A stretch of 64,000 bases of DNA from an uncultured Pelagimonas sp. GTDB taxonomy: Bacteria > Pseudomonadota > Alphaproteobacteria > Rhodobacterales > Rhodobacteraceae. Below the pieces are notes generated by a model. That model saw nothing but the letters and a program-made list of their open reading frames with translations. It was not told the origin of the DNA and searched no databases. How positions within the stretch are numbered: the stretch's first letter is position 1; each line of letters opens with the position of its first letter. This document shows, in pieces, positions 55,247-63,891 of this stretch. Location of the stretch: positions 54,158-118,157 of the forward strand of contig CANMIH010000014.1 of NCBI GenBank assembly GCA_947497905.1, in the 5' to 3' direction. The position numbers and the translations under genes were made by a program.

Positions 55247-57618
55247 GAAAGCCTCCAGAAGTCGGGGCGGTCGCGGTAATCGGCGCCGACCAGCGCCTCA
55301 CCTTTCTCCATGCCGCCGAGGATGGTGAGATTGGGCCCGAGGGCGCTCAGATCGGCATCGACCACGATGGAGCCCTGGTCGTCTCGGATGAGCGCAAGGC
55401 GGCTGTCGCTGCCGGTGTTGAGAAGCACGTCGAGTTCCTTCTCATAGAGGTTCAGCATCGCGTAATCGGCCGCATGGGCGCGGATGTTAGGAAGCAGAAT
55501 CTGCGTCGGTACGGCCTCGACAATCGTCTTGCCGGTCCGGGTGCGCTCGAGCTGACTGGCGTATTGCGTCATCATCACCGCGACGGTGTTTTGCTTCCGC
55601 GCGGTCACCAGCCAGTTCGAGAGCCGCTCCGCGAAATAGGCGTTGTCCAGCGCCTTCCAGGCCTCGTCGATCACGATGATCGTTGGGCGGCGATCTTCGA
55701 TCTCACGCTCGACCCGGCGGAAGAGATAAGAGAGAACGGCCATGCGTTCCTTCTCGGCCTCGCTGTCGAGTATGCCGGTGAGATCGAAGCCCACCACATC
55801 GCCTTTGAGCGAGAAGGTGTCTTCCAGAGTCTGTCCGAATATCCAGCCGTAACGGCCCTCTTCGGTCCATTCGAGCAGGCGCTGATGCAGATCGCCACCA
55901 TCATCGGTGGAGACGAATAGCGATGCGAAATCCCGCCAGTTCCGCAAGCCGGGATTCGTCGCCTGCGCGTTCTGGCGCACGACCTCTTGGATGCGGTTGG
56001 TCTGGGCAGGCGTCAGCGGCTTGTCTGCGCGATAGAGCAGGGTGGCGAGCCAGTCCGAGAGCCATGCCGTGCCGCGCGCATCGGTCTCGGTCCAGAGCGG
56101 GTTGAGGCCTGTGGGTTGCCCCGCTTTCAGGGACGCATAGCGTCCGCCATTGGCGCGGACCGCCATCTCCATACCGAGACGGTAATCGAAGACGAAGATC
56201 CGCGCCCCTGCTCGACGGGCCTGGGTCATGAGGAATGCCGAGAGGACCGACTTGCCAGACCCAGGCCGTCCCATGATCAGCGTATGCCCGCTGGTGGGTT
56301 CTTTGTCGGGGCTGCCTTGCTCGTGATATGAAAACCGATAGGCGCTCTGCTCGGGTGTGGGCAGATAGGTGATGATCTTGCCCCAAGGGGTTTTCTGAGC
56401 AGGCTTGCCAAGCTGCGTCCGATGAAACGCCGCGAAATCCGCAAAGTTGCGATTGGTGATCGCGCTGGCGCGCACGCGCTTAGGCTGGTTGCCAGGATGC
56501 TGGCTGAGGTAGTGGGCCTTGGCCGCAACCCGCTCGCCGATCATCTTCACGCCCTCGGCGGCGGCGGCGTTCACGATTTCGGCGCTGAGTGTCTGTAGCT
56601 CGTCGAGCGTGTCGCAGAAGATCGTTGCGATCATGTGGTGTTCACCGAAGCTTTGTCGCTTGGCCTCAAGATCATCGGCGGCGATGTCGAGGGCTTCCAT
56701 CAGCGAGAGCGCCGCGTCCTGGCTCGCCTGCATCTGGCGCTTTTGCCGCTTGATCCGACCCGCCATGAGGTTCGAATTGATCGGCGTGAAGGAATGCGTG
56801 ACGATCATGTCGACAGGCAGGTTCAGCATGTCGAACATGGTGCAGGAGGTTGCCTCGGAATATTCCCCGATGGTGAAACTCTTCCCAAAGCGGTGTCCCA
56901 CGACGCCTTCGGAGAGTTCGAAGTGATCGCCTTGAAACGTCACTCGCGTGTTGGCGACGTTGAAGGACAGGAAACCATAGGTATTGGCCGGATAAAGCGG
57001 CAGTTCCTGGCCAGTGTTGAGGGCCCCCAGAAAGCCGATCAACTCGCCGGACTTGGCCGAAAGCACACGCGGATTCAGCTCCGTCAGGCCTGACACGAAC
57101 ACGCTCACGGCCTCGCCCAATCGGCGAAGGCGTTTCTCAGTTGCCTCCTTCAGCCGATCCGGTGCGCTGCGGTTCAGGAACGGCAGGACGCTTTTCGGGG
57201 GCGGGCGATGGATGACCGTGAGCGTCAGCGTCTTGTCGCGCAGCCCGCTGGTCTCGAGTTTCTTGCGCCAGAGCCGGTCAACTTCTCCAGCAAAACTGTC
57301 CTCGCGCACGGGCTCGAGGTCCGGCGTGATCGCCTTCGAGACCTTGTGGACGTAGTAGCTGAACTCCGGCCCCAGCTGCGCGATGATCCGGGCAAAAAGC
57401 GCGGTCACCTTGTCGAGATAGGCATCATCCGTGGTGTAGCTGTTGACCCCGTCGAGCCGAATGCACTGGAAAAGCTCGTTGACCCGCGTCCGCACGGTCC
57501 GGTCATCGACCTGGCTGACGTACGGCAGCATATGCGCAAGGCGGGTCTCGCGTGCATACCATTCGGGCGTCATCGTGCGGGGATCGAGCGCAGCATCACA
57601 GGCTTCATCACGGAGCAT
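55243..57618 (-). CDS. virB4: VirB4-type secretion ATPase (791 aa)
   Basis: ATG at 57618 has GGGGA 5 nt upstream; ATG 57633 in frame is the alternative. The CagE/VirB4 N-terminal domain is followed by Walker A GRPGSGKS near 450-457 and Walker B TIIVIDEAWKAL near 646. TGLNPLWTETD and MMTQYASQLERTRTGKTIV are typical of VirB4. VirB4 is the universal inner-membrane ATPase of T4SS. No frameshift is present. Confidence 0.93.
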   Translation of the reverse strand: MLRDEACDAALDPRTMTPEWYARETRLAHMLPYVSQVDDRTVRTRVNELFQCIRLDGVNSYTTDDAYLDKVTALFARIIAQLGPEFSYYVHKVSKAITPDLEPVREDSFAGEVDRLWRKKLETSGLRDKTLTLTVIHRPPPKSVLPFLNRSAPDRLKEATEKRLRRLGEAVSVFVSGLTELNPRVLSAKSGELIGFLGALNTGQELPLYPANTYGFLSFNVANTRVTFQGDHFELSEGVVGHRFGKSFTIGEYSEATSCTMFDMLNLPVDMIVTHSFTPINSNLMAGRIKRQKRQMQASQDAALSLMEALDIAADDLEAKRQSFGEHHMIATIFCDTLDELQTLSAEIVNAAAAEGVKMIGERVAAKAHYLSQHPGNQPKRVRASAITNRNFADFAAFHRTQLGKPAQKTPWGKIITYLPTPEQSAYRFSYHEQGSPDKEPTSGHTLIMGRPGSGKSVLSAFLMTQARRAGARIFVFDYRLGMEMAVRANGGRYASLKAGQPTGLNPLWTETDARGTAWLSDWLATLLYRADKPLTPAQTNRIQEVVRQNAQATNPGLRNWRDFASLFVSTDDGGDLHQRLLEWTEEGRYGWIFGQTLEDTFSLKGDVVGFDLTGILDSEAEKERMAVLSYLFRRVEREIEDRRPTIIVIDEAWKALDNAYFAERLSNWLVTARKQNTVAVMMTQYASQLERTRTGKTIVEAVPTQILLPNIRAHAADYAMLNLYEKELDVLLNTGSDSRLALIRDDQGSIVVDADLSALGPNLTILGGMEKGEALVGADYRDRPDFWRLS

Positions 57619-57886
57619 AGCTGTCCCCGCCATGGATGGAGCGGTTCCGCGTTGGTGGGGTTTCCTGCAGTGCCGTCATCATCACGTCGATGAAGCGCGG
57701 GTCCCAGTCCGCGGCCTTCCAAAGCACGGGATAGAGCAGGGCGGCCACGCCCAGCACCGCGATGTGCTGGATCCAGACGAACAAGAGCACCGAGCCAAAG
57801 AGCCAGACCATCGCATACATGATGGGCAGGCCCAAAAGCTTGGGCGGGCGCACGAGACCCAGAAAGAGGGGCGAGCGCTCAGCCAC
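57608..57886 (-). CDS. virB3: VirB3 inner-membrane protein (92 aa)
   Basis: GTG at 57886 (VAERSPLFLGLVRPPKLLG) overlaps the virB2 stop. Two membrane segments follow (GLPIMYAMVWLFGSVLLFVW and a second helix), then RFIDVMMTALQ. The short N-terminus with SPLFLGLVRPP is a VirB3 hallmark. It works with VirB4. Confidence 0.87.
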   Translation of the reverse strand: MAERSPLFLGLVRPPKLLGLPIMYAMVWLFGSVLLFVWIQHIAVLGVAALLYPVLWKAADWDPRFIDVMMTALQETPPTRNRSIHGGDSYAP

Positions 57887-58172
57887 CGGCAAAGACCGCG
57901 GCAACAATGGTGGGGGCGGCAGCAACACCGGCGATCCCGACGAGGACCCAGAGGGCCTGGCGCAGATCGATGATGTTGAAGAACCAGCTCAAGAAAACGC
58001 CCAGCACGGCAAGCGTCGCGATCACCACACCGAGCGGGCCGGTCAGCGCATCAACGATGCCCTGCAACAGGCTCTGGATCGGCGAGAGATCGATGCTTTG
58101 CGCAAGCGCAGGCTCTGCAACGAGCAGGAAGAGCGCGAGCGACGCAATAAACAGGTTAGATATGTGCTTCAT
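57879..58172 (-). CDS. virB2: VirB2/TrbC pilin (97 aa)
   Basis: ATG at 58172 overlaps the upstream transglycosylase stop. A long signal peptide (FIASLALFLLVAEPALA) precedes two hydrophobic helices (GPLGVVIATLAVLGVFLSWF and QALWVLVGIAGVAAAPTIVA), the pilin arrangement. It should polymerise into the conjugative pilus. Confidence 0.88.
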   Translation of the reverse strand: MKHISNLFIASLALFLLVAEPALAQSIDLSPIQSLLQGIVDALTGPLGVVIATLAVLGVFLSWFFNIIDLRQALWVLVGIAGVAAAPTIVAAVFAGG

Positions 58173-58918
58173 GAATCTGATCCTTCCAATCGGGCCACGA
58201 CGGCCATGACACGGGCCACGTGGTTTTGGGTTTCTCGGTAAGGGGGAATGCCGCCGTACTGGCGCACAGCGTCTGGCCCGGCGTTGTACGCTGCGAGGGC
58301 AAGATGCGGATCGCCGAACGTCTCCAGCATCATCGCAAGATAGCGGGCGGACCCGTCGAGGTTCTGCAGCGGATCACGCGGATCGACGCCGAGATCGCGC
58401 GCCGTCGCAGGCATCAATTGACCAAGGCCAATAGCACCTGCATTTGAAATCGCATCCTGCCGGTAGGCGCTCTCAACCTCGATATTGGCCCGAAAGAGAG
58501 CCAGCCAATCCGTCACGGAAAGCCCCGCGCGACGCAGGCCGGGATGGCCGGCATAGCGCAAGGCCGTGGTCTGAATCCCGGAGAGGACATCGGCGCGGGG
58601 CAGGGGAGTTGGGCGGGCAAGGGCCGCGACTTGGACGCCCTCTTGCTCGGCCTCTACCTCGCCGAAGATCGCGATCCCATCGGAGGCCGAACCCTGACCA
58701 ATCCCGTCATTGTAGTTTCGGGCAAAGCTGCTTTGGGAGCGGGACGGGATCAGGGAGCCGTCGCTCTCCATGACCAGGACCATCTGTGCGGAGGCAGGTG
58801 CTGCGACCAGCCAGAGACAGACGAGGCTAGGTGTCAGCGCCCTTGTCTGATGGGACTTTGTCTGGCGGGGCGAATTTGTGCGTACGGCTTGTCCCCGCCT
58901 CAAGCGGCAGGTCGACAT
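58169..58918 (-). CDS. Second lytic transglycosylase of the T4SS operon
   Basis: The SLT domain is clear: LFRANIEVESAYRQDAISNA with the catalytic Glu, GAIGLGQLMPATARDLG, YLAMMLETFGDP and ALAAYNAGPDAVRQYGGIPP. A signal-like helix (SLVCLWLVAAPASA) lies near the middle of the open frame. The start is uncertain: ATG 58918 gives an odd 45-aa N-terminus and overlaps the upstream gene by 92 bp; a CTG near 58837 would suit the signal better. It is a second VirB1-like enzyme, encoded before the pilin. Confidence 0.75.
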   Translation of the reverse strand: MSTCRLRRGQAVRTNSPRQTKSHQTRALTPSLVCLWLVAAPASAQMVLVMESDGSLIPSRSQSSFARNYNDGIGQGSASDGIAIFGEVEAEQEGVQVAALARPTPLPRADVLSGIQTTALRYAGHPGLRRAGLSVTDWLALFRANIEVESAYRQDAISNAGAIGLGQLMPATARDLGVDPRDPLQNLDGSARYLAMMLETFGDPHLALAAYNAGPDAVRQYGGIPPYRETQNHVARVMAVVARLEGSDS

Positions 58919-59207
58919 GCGCAAAGCCAAGGCCAATGAAGAATGACACCACGCCGGAGATCGTCTTGAACTCGCGGATCTTGATATCGTTGTAGGTCGT
59001 CCGCGTACGGGCGGTGACGAGGAGCTTTTCCACGCCATCATCAGAGACAACGCGCATGATCCAGACCCCGTAATAGCTGGGGCCTTTCTTGTGTGCCGAC
59101 GCTTGGCACAGGATTTCTGCGCTATAGCCGCTTTCCACGAGTTCGCGGAACCTGGCTTCCGTAACCACATTTGGTGCTTCGATATCCCAGTTCATGGCCC
59201 GGCTCAC
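58827..59207 (-). CDS. Hypothetical first gene of the T4SS operon (126 aa)
   Basis: GTG at 59207 has GGAGAAA 5 nt upstream; ATG 59195 is an alternative. The protein is soluble, with NVVTEARFRELVESGYSAEI, a beta-rich YYGVWIMRVVSDDGVEKLLV and TYNDIKIREFKTISGVVSFF. No family is recognised. It is the first gene behind the palindromic promoter region and could be a regulator or a transfer accessory protein. Confidence 0.65.
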   Translation of the reverse strand: MSRAMNWDIEAPNVVTEARFRELVESGYSAEILCQASAHKKGPSYYGVWIMRVVSDDGVEKLLVTARTRTTYNDIKIREFKTISGVVSFFIGLGFAHVDLPLEAGTSRTHKFAPPDKVPSDKGADT

Positions 59208-59254
59208 GCTTTCTCCAATGGCGCGACCCCAGGCATTCCTACTTGAAGCCCAGA

Positions 59255-59271
59255 GTTACGATAGTATATTA
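59255..59271. promoter_or_regulatory. ACGATAGTATATTATC operator in the divergent T4SS promoter region
   Basis: The GATA-GTATAT-TATC palindrome matches CGATAATATATTATCG at 13158 and TATATTATCG at 21306. A related half site, GTAATATCG, lies at about 59286. The 59208-59363 gap holds the promoters of the leftward VirB operon and of a rightward exported-protein gene. Confidence 0.6.
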
Positions 59272-59363
59272 TCAACCGCAAGATGTAATATCGTGCTTTT
59301 GCTGTAGTTTGGTTACGCAAACACTAGTCACGGCCAGTGTCCGCGATCAAGGAGATAACAGGT

Positions 59364-59657
59364 TTGAGAAACCCAAGGTTGATATGCCTGCTCCCATTGC
59401 AAGCTATGGCCCTTCTGATCTGCGTTCCCGGGCCGGTTTTGGCGGAATCCTGCTTTGCGCCATCCCGTCCTTTCCTGCCAAGCGATTCGCAGGCCGCGCG
59501 GGACTATGCGGATATCATCCGCGGGGACTTCGAAGACTATATCCAGGATATCCAGAGCTACTTCCGTTGCCTCGACAGCGAACGCGCCCGCGCCTTCGAG
59601 GAAGCGCGCGAAGTCAGCGAGGACTATGGCCGGTTCCTGCAATTGGTAGGGGATTGA
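59364..59657 (+). CDS. Small exported protein divergent from the T4SS operon (97 aa)
   Basis: A TTG start at 59364 with AAGGAG 9 nt upstream gives a clean signal peptide (RLICLLPLQAMALLICVPGP, ending VLAES); an upstream GTG at 59337 is possible. The mature part has two Cys (ESCFAP and YFRCLDSE) and an acidic helical segment. No family is recognised. Sharing the operator region with the VirB operon suggests a conjugation-related periplasmic role. Confidence 0.6.
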   Translation: MRNPRLICLLPLQAMALLICVPGPVLAESCFAPSRPFLPSDSQAARDYADIIRGDFEDYIQDIQSYFRCLDSERARAFEEAREVSEDYGRFLQLVGD

Positions 59658-59722
59658 TGGGCAACCTCGGGAGCATCAGACTTGCAGCCCATGGAAACCA
59701 GACGCCGATAACACCCTCATAT

Positions 59723-59780
59723 ATCTACTTTTTAGATAACAGATTTCATCCGCTAGCGACGTCACAAAAGGTATGTGACG
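59723..59780 (+). promoter_or_regulatory. Two inverted repeats upstream of the HTH gene
   Basis: ATCTA-CTTTT-TAGAT (59723-59737) lies in the promoter zone. CGTCAC...GTGACG (59760-59765 and 59775-59780) abuts the GTG start and encloses the ribosome site, which suggests autorepression. Confidence 0.5.
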
Positions 59781-59781
59781 C

Positions 59782-60039
59782 GTGGCAAAGACAATCAGAA
59801 CAAATGGCCAGTTGGCGCTCGTCCGTGCGTTGGTTGATGCACGTCAGAATGCGGGTCTCAGCCAGCAGCAGTTGGCGGCGAAGCTCAAACGCCACCAGTC
59901 GTTTGTGGCACGTCTCGAAAGTGGCGAGCGTCGTATCGACGTCGTGGAGTTTACAGTTCTGGCGAGGGTCATTGGTTTTGACAAAGATGAAGTCCTGTCG
60001 ATTGTCGAAGCCGCCACGGAGCCCGACCACAGGATTTGA
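59782..60039 (+). CDS. Xre-family HTH regulator (85 aa)
   Basis: GTG 59782 with AAAGG upstream. The whole protein is one HTH domain: RALVDARQNAGLSQQQLAAK, LKRHQSFVARLESGERRIDV and an EFTVLARVIGFDKDEVLSIV helix. Small Xre proteins are common plasmid repressors. Its position beside the VirB promoter region makes it the prime candidate for the protein that binds the TATATTATC operators or the inverted repeats in its own leader. The following 60040-60208 stretch has no gene. Confidence 0.8.
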   Translation: MAKTIRTNGQLALVRALVDARQNAGLSQQQLAAKLKRHQSFVARLESGERRIDVVEFTVLARVIGFDKDEVLSIVEAATEPDHRI

Positions 60040-60208
60040 AGCCAATGAATTGTTGAGAACGCGGGAACCCATTTTCTCGGTCTGATGATCATTCCCTCAT
60101 CGAGGACCAGGTAGCCAAAATCAACGAAGTCCGGCGCGCGGTCGTAGTGAACGCTCTGCAACCTCACACCGCAGTTTGCAGCGCCACAGTGCAGGAAGTT
60201 AGTAAACA

Positions 60209-60436
60209 GTGAACGATGATAGGGGTGAGGGCGTCGCGATCGCCAATCTGATCGGGACCGATGGGTGCAGTGTTGTTGGTTGGGTTTATCGCTGGAGTAC
60301 AGGCTCACATGCGGTGATGTGGGACGTCCAAGGGCCCCAGCCGGTATCGGAAACCCGGCCGGATATAAGTGACGAACAGAAGCAAGAAATCGACTTCGAT
60401 GCGCTCACGCGGATTCGAAAAAGTGACAGTGGATAG
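60209..60436 (+). CDS. Hypothetical protein (75 aa)
   Basis: GTG 60209 has no strong ribosome site. The sequence VAIANLIGTDGCSVVGWVYR, then WSTGSHAVMWDVQ and an acidic tail looks protein-like. No family is recognised. The 60437-60701 stretch after it shows only a broken minus-strand frame, possibly the remnant of an older gene. Confidence 0.45.
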   Translation: MNDDRGEGVAIANLIGTDGCSVVGWVYRWSTGSHAVMWDVQGPQPVSETRPDISDEQKQEIDFDALTRIRKSDSG

Positions 60437-60701
60437 GATTCTCACGCAGCCGCCAGTTCATATTGATGGAAAGGGTCTGCGAGCGTACCGGTCATTTGAG
60501 CTGATGGCAGCGAAGGTCTCGAAGGAGCCCACTTTGACCGATGCTGCGTAAAGGATGTATCGCTGCTTTCGAGGGCGGTAGAAAACCTGCTTGATCGCAG
60601 CCGCGATGCGGAGGGAAAGCAGCGCCGAGTTGTCGGAACGCGTGAACCAAAAGGCGATCTAATCGAACGATTCAGCGCTTCACCCCGTCTGCGGCTGCCT
60701 C

Positions 60702-61028
60702 TCAAATACTGCGCGGTGCCCAGAGAATAATACCCGCACCGACAAGGCAAATGACCGCTCCAACTACATCCCATTGATCCGGGCGATGCCCTTCTACGCC
60801 CCATAGCCACAGCAGGGACGATACGATGTAAACGCCACCGTAGACTGCATAGGCGCGGCCCGCCTGATCGGCGGGGCTGAGCGCCAGTAGCCAGGCGAAA
60901 GCGGCAAGGGACAGCATGCCCGGTGCCAACCAAAACACGCTCTTGTCCAGCCGGAACCAGGCCCAGAAAGCAAAGCATCCGGCAATTTCGGCCAGCGCAG
61001 CGGCGAAGTAGATAAGAACCGTCTTCAT
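60702..61028 (-). CDS. ynfA: YnfA/UPF0060 small membrane protein (108 aa)
   Basis: ATG at 61028 (a second ATG 12 bases upstream is possible). Four membrane segments include the family motifs [38 protein letters not shown] and [19 protein letters not shown]. YnfA proteins are SMR-like and have been linked to drug or ion efflux. It is the last gene of the leftward mercury module. Confidence 0.9.
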   Translation of the reverse strand: MKTVLIYFAAALAEIAGCFAFWAWFRLDKSVFWLAPGMLSLAAFAWLLALSPADQAGRAYAVYGGVYIVSSLLWLWGVEGHRPDQWDVVGAVICLVGAGIILWAPRSI

Positions 61029-61084
61029 CGGGCCAGACATACGTTCCGAGGAGGATCGGGTCTATTGCGAAAAATCTTTCAAAT

Positions 61085-62437
61085 TCAGAGAAGCGAGCCC
61101 AAATCCGATCCAACACTTGGATAGGCCGCCGTCATCGACTTAAGTTGCTTGGCCGCCAGGCCCAGCTTGATTGCCAGCCCGAAGAAATTGATCAGTTCGC
61201 CGTATTCCGGGCCGAACAGGTGCGCGCCGAGGATCTTGCCGTTCGACTTGTCCACGAGGACCTTCGCGGCAGCAGAGGTCTCGCCGATCCGGTAGTTCGA
61301 ATACCAATCGCCAGTGTCGGTGAACCGAACATCGACATCATACCCGGCGTCCCTTGCCTCACTTTCCAACATGCCGACACGCGCCACTTCCGGGACTGTG
61401 AAGACGGCTGTAGGAATACCGGCATAATCCGGTGCGGTCTGAGTGTCTTTGAGCATGTTGGAGGCCGCGACCTTCCCTTCGATCACTGCGACTGGCGTCA
61501 GCGGCATGCCATCGGTGTCGGCGGAATCTCCGGCGGCAAAGACCGCGCTGTTTGTCGTGCTTTGCAGATGCGGGGCTACAACGATGCCCTTGTCGCTGTA
61601 ATCAACACCAGCCGCCTCAAGATTCAGATCGGCCAGGGCTGCCACACGGCCCGCGCCATGCACGACCAGATCGGTTTCGATTGTTCGGGTTTCATCGCCC
61701 GACTTCACCTCGACAGTGAATGCTCTACTGGCTTCCGAGACCGACACGATTTCGGTTTCGCGCATCAGGTCCACGCCGATACCGCCGCTGCGGTCGATCA
61801 GCATTTCGACCAGATCGGGATCGAAGCCGCGTAAGGGCCGGGCGCCACGATCCACGATGATCGGGTTGGCTCCGGCCCGTGCGGCGATATGCGCAAACTC
61901 GAAGGACACGAAGCCGCCACCGATAAAAAGAACCCGATTGGGAAGGGCCTCCAGGTTGAGGAAATCCGTGCTGTCGATCACGAGATCGGCCCCTGTGAAG
62001 CTCAGCGGCCTGGGCATGGCACCGGCGGCCACGAGGAACCGTTCCGACTGATATGCCGTTCCATCGACCTCCAGCGTGTTGCTTCCCGTGAACCGCGCGG
62101 CTCCATGCAGGGTTTCGACGCCGTTGCCCGACAGGCCCTTTTCCATCTTGTCCGGCACGGGATCGGTGAAGCCACGCTTGTGTGCCATCAGATCGGCCCA
62201 GTTGATCGACAGATCACCGGGATCGATCCCCTTGCCCTGCATGAGCCGTGCCGCGTCCATGATTTCCGCACCGCGCCGCAGGATTTTCTTTGGATCGCAG
62301 CCGCGCAATGCGCAGGTGCCGCCGTAGGGCAGCGCATCGACAATGGCGACACGCCATCCTGCCGCGCCACATTTGTTGGCCGCGGCCACGCCCGCCATGC
62401 CCGCCCCGATGACGATCAGGTCGTAGTCTTCATTCAT
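61085..62437 (-). CDS. FAD-dependent pyridine nucleotide-disulfide oxidoreductase lacking the usual catalytic His (450 aa)
   Basis: ATG at 62437. The N-terminal FAD motif is DLIVIGAGMAGVAAANKCGA and the redox pair is CALRGC (Cys42, Cys47, CX4C). The NAD-binding motif is LFIGGGFVSFEFAHIAAR. In glutathione reductase/MerA-type enzymes the C-terminus carries HPTxxE; here the end is TAAYPSVGSDLGSLL with no such His, so proton transfer must differ. It sits 22 bp after merA and may act in mercury or thiol detoxification. Confidence 0.8.
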   Translation of the reverse strand: MNEDYDLIVIGAGMAGVAAANKCGAAGWRVAIVDALPYGGTCALRGCDPKKILRRGAEIMDAARLMQGKGIDPGDLSINWADLMAHKRGFTDPVPDKMEKGLSGNGVETLHGAARFTGSNTLEVDGTAYQSERFLVAAGAMPRPLSFTGADLVIDSTDFLNLEALPNRVLFIGGGFVSFEFAHIAARAGANPIIVDRGARPLRGFDPDLVEMLIDRSGGIGVDLMRETEIVSVSEASRAFTVEVKSGDETRTIETDLVVHGAGRVAALADLNLEAAGVDYSDKGIVVAPHLQSTTNSAVFAAGDSADTDGMPLTPVAVIEGKVAASNMLKDTQTAPDYAGIPTAVFTVPEVARVGMLESEARDAGYDVDVRFTDTGDWYSNYRIGETSAAAKVLVDKSNGKILGAHLFGPEYGELINFFGLAIKLGLAAKQLKSMTAAYPSVGSDLGSLL

Positions 62438-62459
62438 TCTCCGGTCCTTGTCCTGATCT

Positions 62460-63890
62460 TCATCCGGCGCAGCAGCTCAACTTTGCCACGTCCATATCGA
62501 AGGTTTGCGCCGCCAGCTTCAGCCCTTCCACGGTCGTCAGATAGGGGAAGATCGTCTCCCCGAGCGCCTTTGTGGTCATGCCAAACTTCAGCGCCATAAC
62601 GAGGGTCTGGATCGTATCGGACCCCTCGGGCGCGATGATCTGGCCGCCAAGCAGCCGGTCGGACTTTCTGTCCGCCACCAGCTTGATCAATCCGCGCGTG
62701 TCGCGTGCGGCCAGTGCGCGCGGCACCTGATCGAGCGGTACGATGGACGTCTTGACGTCGAGGCCCGCGTCCCGCGCCTGGGCTTCACCGAGACCGACGC
62801 CCGCGACCTGCGGGTCGGAAAACACCACCCAGGGCATCGCGGCGTTGTCGTAGCGATGGTCTTCGCCGAGAACCGCATTTTTGGCCGCGAGCTTTGCACC
62901 ATAGGCCGCCATATAGACGAACTGGTCGCGGTCGGTCACATCGCCTGCGGCATAGATGCCGCGCACCGATGTCTGCATGTCCTCGCCGACGACGATGGAC
63001 CCACGCGCGTCGGTTTCCACGCCGATTGCGTCCAGGCCCATATCTTTGGTATTGGCCCGCCTGCCAGCGGTCGAAACGAGGTGATCCGCCGTCACTTCGA
63101 CAGGCTTTCCGTTCTGGATCACGCGCAGTGTCACGCCCGCGTCGTCGCGGCGCACAGTGTCGTAGCTTAACCCGGTCAGAAGGGTGATGCCTTCGGCCTC
63201 GAACGCCGCCGCCAATGCCTCCGAGACCTCTGGTTCCGCGCCGGGCAACAGATGCGAACGGGCGACAAGCGTGACCTTCACGCCCATGCGGCTCATCATC
63301 TGGGCCAGCTCCGCGCCGATGTAGCCCGCGCCGATGAAGATCAGGCTTTTCGGCAGTACTTCGAGTTCCAGAAGACTGGTGCTGTTGAGCGCGCCGATTT
63401 CCTCGATGCCGTCGATGGTCGGCAGAACGGGACGCCCGCCCGTGGCGATGATGGTCCTCGGTGCTTTCAGGGTTCGCTCACCGACTGTCACGCCACCTTC
63501 GATCAGCCGCGCGGGACCGGCGTCGATGTAATCGACATCCTCATATTCCGGCAGAAGGTCCGCGTATTTCTTCTGGCGCAGGGTCGTGACCAGATCGTCC
63601 TTGGACTGAACGAGCGTCTGCCAATCATCCACTTGTGCCCGTCCCGACAGGCCGGGGAACCGCTTGGCAGCCCCCGCACAGTGCACGGCCTCTGCCGCAC
63701 GGATCATCGCCTTGGAGGGCACGCATCCCACGTTGACGCAAGTTCCGCCGATGGTGCCATGTCCTACGAGGGCGACACGCTTTCCGGCATCCGCGCCGGT
63801 AATTGCGGCGGAGAACCCCGCCGATCCGGCCCCAAGAACGATCAGGTCATAGCCGCCCTGTTCATCGTCGTTTTTGTTCAGGTCTTTCAT
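62460..63890 (-). CDS. merA: Mercuric reductase MerA (476 aa), without the N-terminal HMA domain
   Basis: ATG at 63890 has GAGG about 9 nt upstream, overlapping the upstream gene's stop region. FAD motif DLIVLGAGSAGFSAAITGAD, active-site CVNVGC (Cys51, Cys56) and NAD motif FIGAGYIGAELAQMMSRMG are present. The C-terminus is LSCCAG with Cys473-Cys474, the Hg-delivery pair unique to MerA. It reduces Hg(II) to Hg(0). The NmerA domain is absent, as in many environmental MerA proteins. Confidence 0.93.
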   Translation of the reverse strand: MKDLNKNDDEQGGYDLIVLGAGSAGFSAAITGADAGKRVALVGHGTIGGTCVNVGCVPSKAMIRAAEAVHCAGAAKRFPGLSGRAQVDDWQTLVQSKDDLVTTLRQKKYADLLPEYEDVDYIDAGPARLIEGGVTVGERTLKAPRTIIATGGRPVLPTIDGIEEIGALNSTSLLELEVLPKSLIFIGAGYIGAELAQMMSRMGVKVTLVARSHLLPGAEPEVSEALAAAFEAEGITLLTGLSYDTVRRDDAGVTLRVIQNGKPVEVTADHLVSTAGRRANTKDMGLDAIGVETDARGSIVVGEDMQTSVRGIYAAGDVTDRDQFVYMAAYGAKLAAKNAVLGEDHRYDNAAMPWVVFSDPQVAGVGLGEAQARDAGLDVKTSIVPLDQVPRALAARDTRGLIKLVADRKSDRLLGGQIIAPEGSDTIQTLVMALKFGMTTKALGETIFPYLTTVEGLKLAAQTFDMDVAKLSCCAG

Positions 63891-63891
63891 C

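Noticed and set aside
60442..61116. A 224-aa minus-strand frame overlapping ynfA
   Set aside because: The part over ynfA is out of frame with a clear gene, and the rest has no start, ribosome site or known domain.
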